Positions 19,237 to 29,228 of a stretch of 64,000 nucleotides of DNA are shown here, piece after piece (positions within the stretch are counted from its first letter, which is position 1; every line of letters begins with the position of its first letter). Under the pieces are notes generated by a model, which did not search any database, was not told the origin of the DNA, and worked only from the letters and a program-made list of their open reading frames with translations. Source of the DNA: Trichormus_B sp936914905 (GTDB taxonomy: Bacteria; Cyanobacteriota; Cyanobacteriia; Cyanobacteriales; Nostocaceae); NCBI RefSeq assembly GCF_039871975.1, contig NZ_JBDPLL010000001.1. One strand, given 5' to 3'. The translations under genes and the position numbers were made by a program.

Positions 19237-21348
19237 ATGGTTTCCCAAATTCGATTTTTAATGTGCGCTCCCGACCATTATAATGTGGATTATGTGATTA
19301 ATCCTTGGATGGAAGGGAATATTCACAAATCCTCACGCGATCACGCTGTGGAGCAATGGAATAAATTATACAATAATATCAAAAATCACGCCATCGTTGA
19401 TTTAGTCGCACCAGAGAAGGGTTGGCCCGATATGGTATTTAGTGCCAATGCAGGTTTAGTCCTAGGTAAAAACGTCGTTGTCAGCCGCTTTTTACATAAA
19501 GAACGGCAAGGTGAAGAAACGTATTTTCAACAATGGTTTGAGCAAAACGGTTATAATGTTTACAGTCTTCCCAAAGACCTACCCTTTGAAGGTGCTGGTG
19601 ACGCACTCTTAGACAGAGAAGGGCGTTGGTTATGGGCTGGATACGGTTTTCGGTCAGAATTAGATTCTCACCCCTATTTGGCTAAATGGCTGGATATTGA
19701 AGTGATTTCTCTGCGGTTGATGGATGAACGTTTTTATCATCTTGATACCTGTTTCTGTCCTTTATCAAATGGTTATTTACTGTATTATCCTGGTGCTTTT
19801 GACTCCTACTCCAACCGGGTGATTGAAATGCGCGTCGCACCAGAAAAGCGCATTGCTATTGCAGAAGCTGATGCTGTTAATTTCGCTTGTAATGCAGTGA
19901 ATATTGATAGCATCGTGATTATGAACAAAGCCAGTGAGAGTTTAAAATCACGTTTGGCGGAAGTTGATTTTCAAGTCATTGAAACGCCTTTAACGGAATT
20001 TCTCAAAGCTGGTGGTGCGGCTAAATGCTTAACTTTGCGGGTGACTGAACCAATTGCGGAAGAAGTACACGCTAATCTGTCTGTAGAAAGCCGTATTATC
20101 CGCATGGAAGGACATTTGCTAGATGCAGGTTTAATTAACCGTGCTTTAGATTTGATTGTGGAAATGGGGGGAAGTTTCCAAGTTCTGAAATTTAACTTGG
20201 GAGAACAACGCCAAAGTACATCTGCGGCTGAGGTGAGGGTATCTGCACCATCCCACGAGGTGATGGAAGAGATTATATCTCAGTTGATTGATTTGGGTGC
20301 GGTTGATTTACCCCAGGATCAACGAGATTCTAAATTAGAACCAGTAGTACAAGCGGGTGTCGCTCCTGATGATTTCTATGTCAGCACGATTTATCCCACT
20401 GAAATCCGGGTAAATGGACAATGGTTGAAGGTGCAGAATCAACGTATGGATGGTGCGATCACCATTTCTCAAACTGCCAATGGTATAGTAGCTAAGTGTA
20501 AACTATTGCGTGATTTAGAAATAGGCGATAGCGTCGTAGTTGATGTTTTAGGTATCCGTACTATCCGCAAAGCCGAATCGCGAGAACAACGCAACTCCCA
20601 AGAATTTAGCTTTATGTCTTCCGGTGTTTCCAGCGAAAGACGGGTAGAATTAGTTGTTGAACAAGTAGCTTGGGAATTACGTAAAATCAAGGATAGCGGT
20701 GGTAAAGTAGTTGTCACTGCTGGACCAGTGGTAATTCATACAGGTGGTGGTGAGCATTTATCCCGACTGATTCGAGAAGGTTATGTTCAAGGTCTTTTGG
20801 GTGGAAATGCGATCGCAGTCCATGATATGGAACAAAATATCTTGGGTACATCCCTGGGTGTGGACATGAAGCGAGGTGTAGCTGTACGTGGTGGACACCG
20901 ACATCACCTCAAGGTAATTAACACTGTCCGTCGTTTTGGTAGCATCGCTAAAGCTGTAGAAGCTGAAGTGGTGAAAAGTGGGGTGATGTATGAATGTGTG
21001 AAAAACAACATACCTTTTTCCCTCGCTGGTTCAATTCGTGATGATGGACCCTTACCAGATACCCATATGAACCTGATTTTAGCACAACAGGAATATTCTC
21101 AAATCATCCAGGGTGCAGAGATGATTTTGATGTTGTCTTCTATGCTGCATTCTATCGGCGTGGGAAATATGACTCCAGCCGGTGTGAAGATGGTTTGTGT
21201 GGATATTAACCCGGCTGTGGTGACAAAATTGACTGATCGCGGTTCAATAGAATCAGTAGGTGTTGTGACAGATGTGGGTTTGTTCCTCAGTCTGTTGATT
21301 CAACAGTTGGATAAGTTGACAAGTCCCTATGTTGCTAAGGTAGCTTAA
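19237..21348 (+). CDS. agrE: Bifunctional arginine dihydrolase/ornithine cyclodeaminase
   Basis: 703 residues, the known length of AgrE (ArgZ family). The N-terminal guanidine-modifying domain (about 1-280) converts arginine to ornithine, CO2 and ammonia; visible catalytic residues are H168 in YHLDTC and C264 in GGAAKCLTLRV. The C-terminal part (from about 440) is an ornithine cyclodeaminase-type domain that makes proline, with an ACT-like linker (RIIRMEGHLLDAGLINRAL) between them. In Nostocales this enzyme mobilises nitrogen from cyanophycin arginine. Intact, full length, no frameshift; with its neighbours decayed this indicates selection for nitrogen-store use. It has its own promoter region upstream (278 bp). 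Confidence 0.92.
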   Translation: MVSQIRFLMCAPDHYNVDYVINPWMEGNIHKSSRDHAVEQWNKLYNNIKNHAIVDLVAPEKGWPDMVFSANAGLVLGKNVVVSRFLHKERQGEETYFQQWFEQNGYNVYSLPKDLPFEGAGDALLDREGRWLWAGYGFRSELDSHPYLAKWLDIEVISLRLMDERFYHLDTCFCPLSNGYLLYYPGAFDSYSNRVIEMRVAPEKRIAIAEADAVNFACNAVNIDSIVIMNKASESLKSRLAEVDFQVIETPLTEFLKAGGAAKCLTLRVTEPIAEEVHANLSVESRIIRMEGHLLDAGLINRALDLIVEMGGSFQVLKFNLGEQRQSTSAAEVRVSAPSHEVMEEIISQLIDLGAVDLPQDQRDSKLEPVVQAGVAPDDFYVSTIYPTEIRVNGQWLKVQNQRMDGAITISQTANGIVAKCKLLRDLEIGDSVVVDVLGIRTIRKAESREQRNSQEFSFMSSGVSSERRVELVVEQVAWELRKIKDSGGKVVVTAGPVVIHTGGGEHLSRLIREGYVQGLLGGNAIAVHDMEQNILGTSLGVDMKRGVAVRGGHRHHLKVINTVRRFGSIAKAVEAEVVKSGVMYECVKNNIPFSLAGSIRDDGPLPDTHMNLILAQQEYSQIIQGAEMILMLSSMLHSIGVGNMTPAGVKMVCVDINPAVVTKLTDRGSIESVGVVTDVGLFLSLLIQQLDKLTSPYVAKVA

Positions 21349-21844
21349 AGTCAATTATCAATATTATGGGGTGGGCATCTTGTCCGCCCTCTTGTTTGGT
21401 GTTCAATTTAATTGAAGAAATATTTCATGCAGAGACGCAAAGGAAGAAAATTATTACAGTCTTTTCAGAGGTGTTTAAAGGTTATGGTTTCTGATGGTTT
21501 ATATTTAAACTTAAGAAGAATCAAGTATAAGAACAATTAATGTATTATGATAATAGCTGTTTTTTAAATAGTCATATTGAGTAATTAATTATGAGTTATA
21601 CAAAACTTAATAACTGACTCTTTTATAATATCTTCACTACTTAATAAAGGGTGGGTATTTTGCCCACCAGACAATAATTTTATTAGTTATGATCTTCTTG
21701 AAGATTAGACCTATTACAAAATTGTTTCTCTAGTATGATATAGAGTTTTAGATTTGATGTGTTTTTTGGTGTTCTTTGCGCTCGCTAATTCAAACATAAC
21801 CGTGTAACTCTAACTTTTGGCTAAAACAAAGACAACCTCCTATT
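21349..21844. other. Intergenic with two related hairpins
   Basis: No gene. Two versions of a common cyanobacterial hairpin occur: GGGTGGGC-ATCTT-GTCCGCCC at 21369-21389 and GGTGGG-TATTTTG-CCCACC at 21650-21668. The first, 20 bp past the agrE stop, may serve as its terminator. Confidence 0.6.
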
Positions 21845-22681
21845 TTAATAAAAAATTAATTCTGCAAGAAGTCTATTGAACCAATTTACTAAATCAGCAA
21901 CTTCAGGAATATTAAACAAAGCCGCACCTAGATTTTCTAGCTTTTCTATGGGTAAGACTTTCTTTAATTTGGGCAATTATTTCTGGCAATTTCTCTAAAT
22001 AGTTTATGAAGTAACGGTAGACAAAATTTAAGTTCTCCCTTTTGGGAAATATATTGATAAATGACTGACTCTTTCATAATGTCCTCACTTAATAATTGAC
22101 AAATAAAATCTTTCTCAAACTGCAAACCTGCTAAAATCTCTGTGTAAGCCGTAATATCCTGTTTAGTCTCCCTATCTACAATTTCATCAATATTTTAGGA
22201 AACTTGGGATAATAAAACTTGAGGTTAAGTTGTCTACGCTAATGGTGCTAATGCTAATAATGCCAGATTATTTAAACATAATTCTGGTTCTTGTTCTCAC
22301 ATTCTGATTACCCGATAACGGTAATTTGTAGTTTCATTGATGTATGCTGATGTATGCTTCAGTAAGAGCAATTTCATCATTTGTTTCTTGCAGAAAAATT
22401 ACTACTTGAGTGACAGGAACTTGATAGTTACTGATTCATCTGACTGAATAATCTAACATCCGTAAAGGAATAGGAGGTTTAGAAGTTGCTTATGTCTGAA
22501 ATTCTAGATGTAAAATTTGATTTTCTGTTTGTAAGAAAGTGACAAAATCGGCGCGAATTGGTTCTATACTTAATTGGGTTTTTAAGACTTTGACAGTTTG
22601 AGGTTCTTCAGTTAGTAACCAACCAGCAAAATCAAGGGGATATTTTTCAGCTAATAATTTACGAAGATTGTCACAACTCAT
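21845..22681 (-). pseudogene. Rpn-family recombination-promoting nuclease/putative transposase, broken
   Basis: ATG 22681 gives MSCDNLRKLLAEKYPLDFAG, then WLLTEEPQTVKVLKTQLSIE and FVTFLQTENQILHLEFQT, the N-terminal PD-(D/E)XK-like core of Rpn/PDDEXK transposase-like proteins. The frame breaks after that. A 10-bp duplication at 22338-22357 shifts the frame; removing one copy gives LTEAYINETTNYRYRVIRM. A TGA follows, and the gene ends IPEVADLVNWFNRLLAELIF at 21845, so the whole original length is present but not readable. Confidence 0.75.
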
Positions 22682-22793
22682 GAATTGATGAAAGGCTATT
22701 AAAATAGCTATAACAACTATAATTATATTACTACAGTAGTATGGGAGCAATAAATTACCCATTCCAAACCCCTGAGAAGATTTTGCTGTATTC

Positions 22794-22842
22794 ATTTTGA
22801 ATTTTGTTGGCGCAGCTCTTCTGAAAGGAGCATTTTGAATTC
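22794..22842. repeat. Dispersed intergenic repeat, copy 2
   Basis: Matches 10389-10441: TTTTGAATTTTGTTGGCGCA, a 6-bp imperfect stem, then TTTTGAATT. Between a dead nuclease gene and the DUF2085 gene. Confidence 0.6.
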
Positions 22843-22936
22843 ACGGCGTTACTAGATAGATGGATAATTCTGCTTTTATTCCTGATATAATATGAGATTA
22901 AGAAAGGTTTCACACAAAGGAAGAAAGGAAGAGAAG

Positions 22937-23440
22937 ATGCAAAGGGTGGTTTTATCAAGGGGTTTACAGGTCAATTGGGTGAGTTTTTTCGCTGATTTCC
23001 TGTTAGCTGGAATGGTTTTCGGTCCGCCGATTGCTCCTTTTCTAGCTGCTTCTGGTGTGTTTTTGCTTCCGGGTATTGCGGACATCATTTACTTTATGGG
23101 TAATAATGTATGTCCTCAGCCTACACTTGGTTTGGAGTTATCTCCACCTTTTATTATGGCGGTATGTATGCGCTGTTATGGGACGGTAACTGGATTATTA
23201 ATTACTCGGATTTTTTATGAAGTGACTGGTCATAAGGGTATTTTTTGGTTAGGCCAATATGGTTGGCACGGTGCGGCTTTTGCTAGTGTGTTAATGATGG
23301 CTTATCCTTTGGAGTTAGCAGCGCAAGTTTTTGGTTTGTGGGATTTTAACAATTACATTGTTACGCCTTTTGGTTTAATTGCGGGTTTAGCTTGGGGTTT
23401 ATTTACCATGCCGATTTTGCATTTTCGTAAGACATTATAA
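22937..23440 (+). CDS. DUF2085 membrane protein
   Basis: 167 residues from ATG 22937 (preceded by AAGGAAGAGAAG, a good ribosome site; a longer start at 22892 is less likely). Four or five membrane helices, and the DUF2085 hallmarks: NVCPQP near the first loop and AVCMRCYGTVTGLLI, cysteines that could hold a metal or disulfide. The family is unstudied. The gene is intact between two dead ones. Confidence 0.75.
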   Translation: MQRVVLSRGLQVNWVSFFADFLLAGMVFGPPIAPFLAASGVFLLPGIADIIYFMGNNVCPQPTLGLELSPPFIMAVCMRCYGTVTGLLITRIFYEVTGHKGIFWLGQYGWHGAAFASVLMMAYPLELAAQVFGLWDFNNYIVTPFGLIAGLAWGLFTMPILHFRKTL

Positions 23441-23454
23441 TTGTAATTGAGGTT

Positions 23455-24249
23455 TGGATTATAGGAAAAATAAGAGTAATTGATTCTAATGAATCCTATA
23501 CTTATGCAGATTACTTCTTAAATTCTGAGCCAGAAGAATTTTTAGAATATTTTGGCTATAAATTTAAATCTCAATCTTTTACTTTACTAATAACTCAATA
23601 AGATATAGAAATATTACCAGACCTAGAATCTCGAATTGAAGTAAGTTTACCTTATATGAGTTTAACAAGTGAAACAGCAAGACGGGAGTTTTCAATTGCT
23701 CCTGTAATTATGCAAATAATTCACTATAACCATGCTACGGTTAGAGTAGAGTATGCATTAAATATCAATAACTAATTGAAAGGAGTTGTTGATTATTATC
23801 TCAAGTCTAAAAACCAATTATTAGTGATTGAAGCTAAAAGTGCAGATTTAGAAAGAGGAGTTATCCAACTAGCTGTCTAGCTGTAGAATTAATTGCTTTT
23901 GATAATTGGTCGCCTATTGATGAGCCTATACTTTATGGAGCAGTGTCAATATGGAGCAGTATCAATTAGCAATATTTAGCAGTTTGTGATTTTGCATCGT
24001 CAATCAAAACAAATTACTCAAGATTTAACTCTTTATTGAGTACCCACTGATTTAGACACTTTAATGAAGGTATTAAGTAGGTAGACACAAAAACATAATT
24101 ATGTAACAAAATGTAAATTACTTCAAACCCTTGCGATTACTTGATTCCGCTTTACTCCATTCGTCATGACATAGTTATAAATTTTCCCGCCCACCTACTT
24201 AGTTGCTGTAATGAAAGCTGTAATGAAAGCTGTAATGAAAAAGGTATGA
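23455..24249 (+). pseudogene. Conserved cyanobacterial hypothetical gene, broken and MITE-interrupted
   Basis: Frame pieces: SYTYADYFLNSEPEEFLEYF, stop at 23599, then DLESRIEVSLPYMSLTSETA, RREFSIAPVIMQIIHYNHA, a TAA, LKGVVDYYLKSKNQLLVIEA (a nuclease-like VIEAK segment, as in restriction-type PD-(D/E)XK proteins), and TDLDTLMKVL. A 16-bp duplication at 23934-23965 shifts frame, and a MITE sits at 24074-24201. Removing the MITE at TA joins TDLDTLMKVL to VAVMKAVMK and a stop at 24247. No clear start codon; the 5' end may be lost. Confidence 0.65.
24074..24201. mobile_element. MITE-like element, copy 1 (128 bp)
   Basis: Starts TAAGTAGGTAGACACAAA and ends TTTTCCCGCCCACCTACTTA, i.e. terminal inverted TAAGTAGGT. 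The interior is shared with 37483-37613 and, inverted, with 53215-53362. No coding capacity. It lies inside the gene described at 23455-24249; taking it out leaves a single TA and restores the frame, so TA appears to be the target. Confidence 0.8.
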
Positions 24250-24450
24250 ATTATTGATTTATTATTAATCTTCATGGGACATTCTTGTCTGAATCAGGAT
24301 TTAAGGATTCCCACGATGTTATTTTTTGATGAATATTGGTGATATATTTGATATTATTCGTTCATTGAGATTATGAAATTTATTTGAACGTAAAATTTAT
24401 TGAATCTTGTTAATCTTAATTAACCTCAACATAAAAAAGGAATTAAGCTT

Positions 24451-24873
24451 TATGCCTGAGCAGTTTTAAACTAAATCTGGTCAAGCGAAGAAAAGCAATA
24501 CCCAGGACAGTTGGCACCGATTTAAGCCATTCAAAAGAGTTTAGTGGAGAATTTTGGAGACATCAAAGACCCAAGAGTAGAGCGAGCAAGGAAACATCAA
24601 CTCACAGATATCCTGGTAATTCCAATTCTGGCAGTGATAGCTGGAGCGCAAGGGTGGGAAGATATCCAGAATTATGGGATCAGTAAGCAAAAGTGGTTAG
24701 AAGAGTTTTTAGGATTACCAAACGTAATCCCTTCCAATGACACCTTCGGACGAGTATTTGAGTTGATCAACCCAGAAGAATTAAATCGTTGTTTATGCAG
24801 ATGGATAGAAACCATTAGTCATCGTCCAATATCCTATTTCATTATTTTACACATGATCTTACACATGAATTAA
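24451..24873 (+). pseudogene. ISAs1-family transposase, N-terminal fragment
   Basis: The part after 24544 reads NFGDIKDPRVERARKHQLTD, ILVIPILAVIAGAQGWEDIQ, NYGISKQKWLEEFLGLP and IPSNDTFGRVFELINPEELN, the standard N-terminus of ISAs1 (DDE_Tnp_1-associated) transposases. It stops at 24873 after about 110 residues, before the catalytic core. Upstream (24451-24540) has stops. Truncated and dead; no terminal repeats seen. Confidence 0.75.
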
Positions 24874-24921
24874 CTATTTTTTGTGCCTTTGCTCCTCTGC
24901 GTCTTTACGCGAAACCCTTTC

Positions 24922-26679
24922 TTACTTGAGCGCTTTAAACCACTCTGTCACCCCATCAGCCAGAGTCTTGGCCATTTTCTTCTGTTCCTCTGGGTTCACT
25001 ACTTCTTCAAACTCATAGGGATTACTCATAAAACCCAATTCCAATAGTACCGAAGGTGCAATAGAGGGACGAGTCAGGGCTAAATTGTTCCAAAACACCC
25101 CATAGGAAGGTTTTCGGAGTTTTTCTACTACGTAATTATGTAAAAATACTGCTGGGCTATGTGATTGGGGATGATACCAAAAAGTCCCGAAGCCCTTGGT
25201 CTTTTCCGCATCTCCATCATCAGGTAAAGAATTATAATGGATAGAAAGTGCGATCGCAGGTTCTTCTTTACTAATCATCTCCTGACGTTCGACTAAAGAA
25301 ACATCCCGATCATCTTCCCTTGTCATCATTACTGTTGCACCACGCTGCACTAACTCATCTCGGAGTAACTTAGAAACTGTCAAATTTACATCTTTTTCTA
25401 AATACCCCGTTGGACCACTTGCACCAGATTCTTTACCACCGTGTCCCGGATCAAGTACAATTTTGATGCCAGATAGAGGCAGGCGTTTTCTGTGTTCAAG
25501 ATGCGGTGGATGACGTAAAGTTAATACCATAGTTGTATTGTCGTATCTCAGCTTATAGCCCCACTGCTGGAGATTTTTGAGGTTAAAGGTGTATTTAACC
25601 TGTTGTGGAGTCACCTGTTGCCAATCTAAGCGAGAAATTAGGGAGTTATCATCCAGACGAATAGTCTCTGTTTGGGCAGTGGTATTGTAAAGGGTGAGTG
25701 TCAAAGTGCGATCACTCTGTTGCACACTCACGGGTACAGCCATTTGTAATGGAAAAATCATCTCTGTCGCACCTGCAAGCTGACGATATCCGACACTACT
25801 AATTACCGTCTGTGGTGGTACTGCATCTGGTATAATTTTGGTTTCTTTACTATTGATCCAAGCTCCATAGTCTAAGCGTAACCAATCACCCTCTTTAGCT
25901 GTTACAGTTGCCCTTGTACCTTTTGGTAGTGGCGTGAGTCGAGAATAATCTGTGCTTGATCCTGTACGAGTCACCCCTGAAGTTGCTGTTACTTCAACAA
26001 CTGTTAACTGTGCAGCATCAAGAATTTGAATTCTGCCCTTACCAGTTTGAGTGATGGTCTGACCATTCAATGTGAAACTAAATTGAGGTTGTCCCAAATC
26101 AGCAACATTGGACACTATTGTACAGCCTTGATATTTTCTAGGCGTAGTAGTACTAGTACTAGGCTGATTGATTCCCGTTAGTACACTTGAATTAGCAGGT
26201 AATTGCGCCTGTGGTGGTTGTGGTGACAATGGAATGGTTTGATTAGCCAGCTTGACAGAGACAGTAGCTTGAGGAGGTGGAACAGCACCAAAACAAATCA
26301 ATTCTCCCGGTAGTCTAGCAATATCAACACCAGGAGTTAGAGAATCTTTAGCAAAGCCTAAACCGTGGGGTAATTCTGGTTGAGTAGATAACCTTGTTAC
26401 CTTAATCTCTAGTTCCTGATTCTGGTAACGTACCTGAAATACATTCTCCCCTAACTGTAAGGGGAAACTGGGAGAAAAATGACCAGCTTTACTACAGGTA
26501 ATTGGTCTATTATTGATGAGGACTTGTCCATCCGTTGGAGCTGTACCGATAAAAAATATTTTTTCCGCACTGGTTTGGTAGTTTGTTGGGGGAAAAACTA
26601 CTAGGAGTGATGTTTGTGCTAAAGCAACGGAGGAGGTAAACAGACAGTTAAAAACTACTAATCCTAAGACTTTTTTCAC
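24922..26679 (-). CDS. amiC: N-acetylmuramoyl-L-alanine amidase (Amidase_3)
   Basis: 585 residues with a signal peptide (LGLVVFNCLFTSSVALA). Order: N-terminal beta-rich repeats and proline-rich linkers, an SH3-like segment (ATVTAKEGDWLRLDYGAWIN), an AMIN-like stretch, then the zinc amidase from about 400: IVLDPGHGGKESGA (zinc His), GYLEKDVNLT (zinc Glu), LSIHYNSLPD (zinc His), LLELGFMSN (catalytic Glu). It cleaves the peptide from peptidoglycan and in filamentous cyanobacteria amidases of this type make the septal pores (nanopores) between cells. Convergent with the ISAs1 fragment. It looks intact. Confidence 0.85.
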   Translation of the reverse strand: MKKVLGLVVFNCLFTSSVALAQTSLLVVFPPTNYQTSAEKIFFIGTAPTDGQVLINNRPITCSKAGHFSPSFPLQLGENVFQVRYQNQELEIKVTRLSTQPELPHGLGFAKDSLTPGVDIARLPGELICFGAVPPPQATVSVKLANQTIPLSPQPPQAQLPANSSVLTGINQPSTSTTTPRKYQGCTIVSNVADLGQPQFSFTLNGQTITQTGKGRIQILDAAQLTVVEVTATSGVTRTGSSTDYSRLTPLPKGTRATVTAKEGDWLRLDYGAWINSKETKIIPDAVPPQTVISSVGYRQLAGATEMIFPLQMAVPVSVQQSDRTLTLTLYNTTAQTETIRLDDNSLISRLDWQQVTPQQVKYTFNLKNLQQWGYKLRYDNTTMVLTLRHPPHLEHRKRLPLSGIKIVLDPGHGGKESGASGPTGYLEKDVNLTVSKLLRDELVQRGATVMMTREDDRDVSLVERQEMISKEEPAIALSIHYNSLPDDGDAEKTKGFGTFWYHPQSHSPAVFLHNYVVEKLRKPSYGVFWNNLALTRPSIAPSVLLELGFMSNPYEFEEVVNPEEQKKMAKTLADGVTEWFKALK

Positions 26680-26973
26680 GGCAAAACACAGAAGATTTCA
26701 GGATAGTGACTGTGAGACAATGAGCATTATCAAGATCAAGAATGAAGCATGAAATAAGAGGTCATCCTCTAAAAGGATTTTGGGTTTTGGATTGATTCTA
26801 CGGAGAAATTGGGGACTTGTAGCATCAAGGAATAATTGGTGAATAAATCTGATGCAAACACGCCTATTCATCCGGGGATTACATTCGATCCTTCATATTC
26901 AGTATTGGGACGCAGGTTTTATCCTTCAAGAGATGGTATGTATTCTTAGAAGTTGCTAGAAATTGAAAATACT

Positions 26974-28611
26974 ATGACTAAGTTTATCTTTGTAACTGGA
27001 GGCGTTGTTTCCAGTATTGGTAAAGGCATTGTAGCAGCTAGTCTGGGGAGGTTGCTCAAATCACGGGATTATTCGGTATCCATTCTCAAACTCGATCCTT
27101 ATATTAATGTTGATCCAGGTACGATGAGTCCCTTTCAACATGGGGAAGTCTTTGTTACCCAAGATGGTGCAGAAACAGATTTGGATTTGGGACATTATGA
27201 ACGTTTTACAGATACTTCTATGTCTCGATTAAACAGTGTTACTACTGGCTTGATTTATCAGTCAGTAATTAATAAGGAACGCCGAGGAGACTATAATGGT
27301 GGAACTGTACAGGTAATTCCCCATATTACCAATGAAATTAAAGACAGAGTTCTTAGAGTTGCTAAAGAAACTAATCCTTCCACCGTAATTACTGAAATTG
27401 GTGGGACTGTAGGTGATATTGAATCGCTGCCTTTTTTAGAAGCAATTCGCCAGTTACGTAAAGAAGTGGGACGGCAAAATGTTATATATATGCATGTTAC
27501 TTTGCTACCTTGGATCGCCTCAGCGGGAGAGATGAAAACTAAGCCAACACAACATTCTGTTAAGGAATTGAGATCAATTGGGATTCAACCGGATATTTTA
27601 GTCTGTCGGTGCGATCGCACAATCCCTGTCGGCTTAAAACAGAAATTATCAGAATTTTGCGATGTCCCAGTAGAATGCGTCATCACTTGCCAAGATGCCA
27701 GTAGTATCTATGAAGTACCCCTGATTTTAGAACGGGAAGGACTGGCACAACAAACGTTAGACCTCCTACAAATGGAACAACGCCAACCCAACTTAACACA
27801 GTGGGAAATAATGGTAGAACGGATGTATACTCCCAAATACAGCGTCGAAATTGCCATTGTTGGTAAATATGTGCGTTTAAGTGATGCTTATCTATCTGTA
27901 GTCGAATCCTTACGTCATGCAGCTATTGCTACTCACAGCGATTTGCGTTTGCGGTGGGTAAACTCAGAAGTATTAGAAAATGAACTAGCAGAAAACTATC
28001 TTGCAGGTGTTGATGGTATCATTGTTCCCGGTGGTTTTGGTAGCCGGGGTATAGATGGAAAAATTGCAGCAATTCAATACGCACGCGATCGCCAAATTCC
28101 CTTCTTAGGTTTATGCTTAGGAATGCAGTGTTCCGTAATTGAATGGGCTAGAAACGTAGAAGGCTTAATTGATGCCAACAGTGCCGAATTTGATCCCTAC
28201 ACCAATGATCCAGTAATTAACCTCTTGCCAGAACAACAAGATGTAGTTGACTTAGGTGGAACAATGCGCTTAGGACTCTATCCTTGTCGCATTCAACCAG
28301 GTACACGAGCATTTGAGCTTTATCAAGAAGAAGTAATTTATGAACGCCATCGTCATCGCTATGAGTTTAACAACCTCTACCGCAATGCTTTGTTAGACTC
28401 TGGTTATGTTGTGAGTGGGACTTCTCCCGATGGACGTTTAGTGGAAATTGTCGAATATCCCAAACATCCATTCTTTATAGCTTGCCAATTTCACCCAGAA
28501 TTTCGATCTCGTCCTAGCAACCCCCATCCTTTATTTAAAGGATTCATGGAAGCAGCCATTCCTAGTACTCAACCCATTCCCACAGCACCAAAACCAGTTC
28601 AAGTTTCTTAA
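26974..28611 (+). CDS. pyrG: CTP synthase
   Basis: Makes CTP from UTP, ATP and glutamine. From ATG 26974 (545 residues; an in-frame TTG 21 bp earlier is less likely) the protein begins MTKFIFVTGGVVSSIGKGIV, the synthetase P-loop. HEVIVTQ-like substrate loop FQHGEVFVTQDGAETDLDLG follows, and the C-terminal class I glutaminase has GLCLGMQ with the nucleophilic Cys and the catalytic pair in FHPEF. Full length, intact, single gene. Essential in pyrimidine metabolism. Confidence 0.95.
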   Translation: MTKFIFVTGGVVSSIGKGIVAASLGRLLKSRDYSVSILKLDPYINVDPGTMSPFQHGEVFVTQDGAETDLDLGHYERFTDTSMSRLNSVTTGLIYQSVINKERRGDYNGGTVQVIPHITNEIKDRVLRVAKETNPSTVITEIGGTVGDIESLPFLEAIRQLRKEVGRQNVIYMHVTLLPWIASAGEMKTKPTQHSVKELRSIGIQPDILVCRCDRTIPVGLKQKLSEFCDVPVECVITCQDASSIYEVPLILEREGLAQQTLDLLQMEQRQPNLTQWEIMVERMYTPKYSVEIAIVGKYVRLSDAYLSVVESLRHAAIATHSDLRLRWVNSEVLENELAENYLAGVDGIIVPGGFGSRGIDGKIAAIQYARDRQIPFLGLCLGMQCSVIEWARNVEGLIDANSAEFDPYTNDPVINLLPEQQDVVDLGGTMRLGLYPCRIQPGTRAFELYQEEVIYERHRHRYEFNNLYRNALLDSGYVVSGTSPDGRLVEIVEYPKHPFFIACQFHPEFRSRPSNPHPLFKGFMEAAIPSTQPIPTAPKPVQVS

Positions 28612-28774
28612 TCATTTTTGGGACTGGGGACTGGGGGAAATGAGGGAGATGGGGAAGTAATTTTCCCAATGCCCTATTCCCTATTCCCTATTTCCTATTT
28701 GTGGTAAACATCAAAATTTGGGTAAAATTACTATAGGAAATACATGATTATTTAGTCAGTGTTGAGGCAATTTT

Positions 28775-29203
28775 GTGGCTTATTGGGTAAAAATACAAGA
28801 CCAAAGGAAGGAATATGTAATCAATCTTGACTGTGTAAACACTTTTTGCTATGAAAAAAATGCTAGAGTCACCTTCTGGTTGCCCAATAGTTCCATACCC
28901 ATAGTCATTAACCCCCAGAGTAGTTGGGAAGACTATCAGAAAATTTGTGATTATGTAGAGTACGCCCAAGGATTAGATATTAATCATGCCTATTGGGTAA
29001 AAATAATATATGAGAGAAAAGAATATATAATTAATCTCAACTGCATTAATTCTTTCTGTCATGAACATAATCACAGGTTAACTTTTTGGCTCCCTGATAT
29101 TAATTTTCCCATAATTATTAACCCCATAAGCAATCCCGAATCCTATCAAAAGATCATACACTACCTGGAAAAATACACAGGAGTTTATCTTGATAATTCG
29201 TGA
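28775..29203 (+). CDS. Hypothetical protein made of two tandem ~70-residue repeats
   Basis: 142 residues. Residues 2-70 and 72-140 are versions of one unit: AYWVKIxxxRKEYxINLxCxNxFC, then TFWLPxxxxPIxINPxSxxxxYQKIxxYxE. Identity between halves is roughly half by eye. No membrane or export signal. I do not recognise the family. Strong conservation of the cysteine and WLP motif suggests a structural domain. No start issue: ATG 28775 follows a GGCAATTTTG leader without a clear ribosome site. Confidence 0.6.
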   Translation: MAYWVKIQDQRKEYVINLDCVNTFCYEKNARVTFWLPNSSIPIVINPQSSWEDYQKICDYVEYAQGLDINHAYWVKIIYERKEYIINLNCINSFCHEHNHRLTFWLPDINFPIIINPISNPESYQKIIHYLEKYTGVYLDNS

Positions 29204-29228
29204 TTTGTCAGTTGTTATTTTCTCCCTG

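Noticed and set aside
20469..20717. Antisense ORF inside agrE
   Set aside because: Shadow of the agrE reading frame; similar shadows inside chlP, ilvB, NTRC and the permeases were ignored.
22490..22795. 101-residue ORF as an intact gene
   Set aside because: Its C-terminal part is the start of the Rpn-type gene and the N-terminal extension is intergenic repeat; the true start is 22681.
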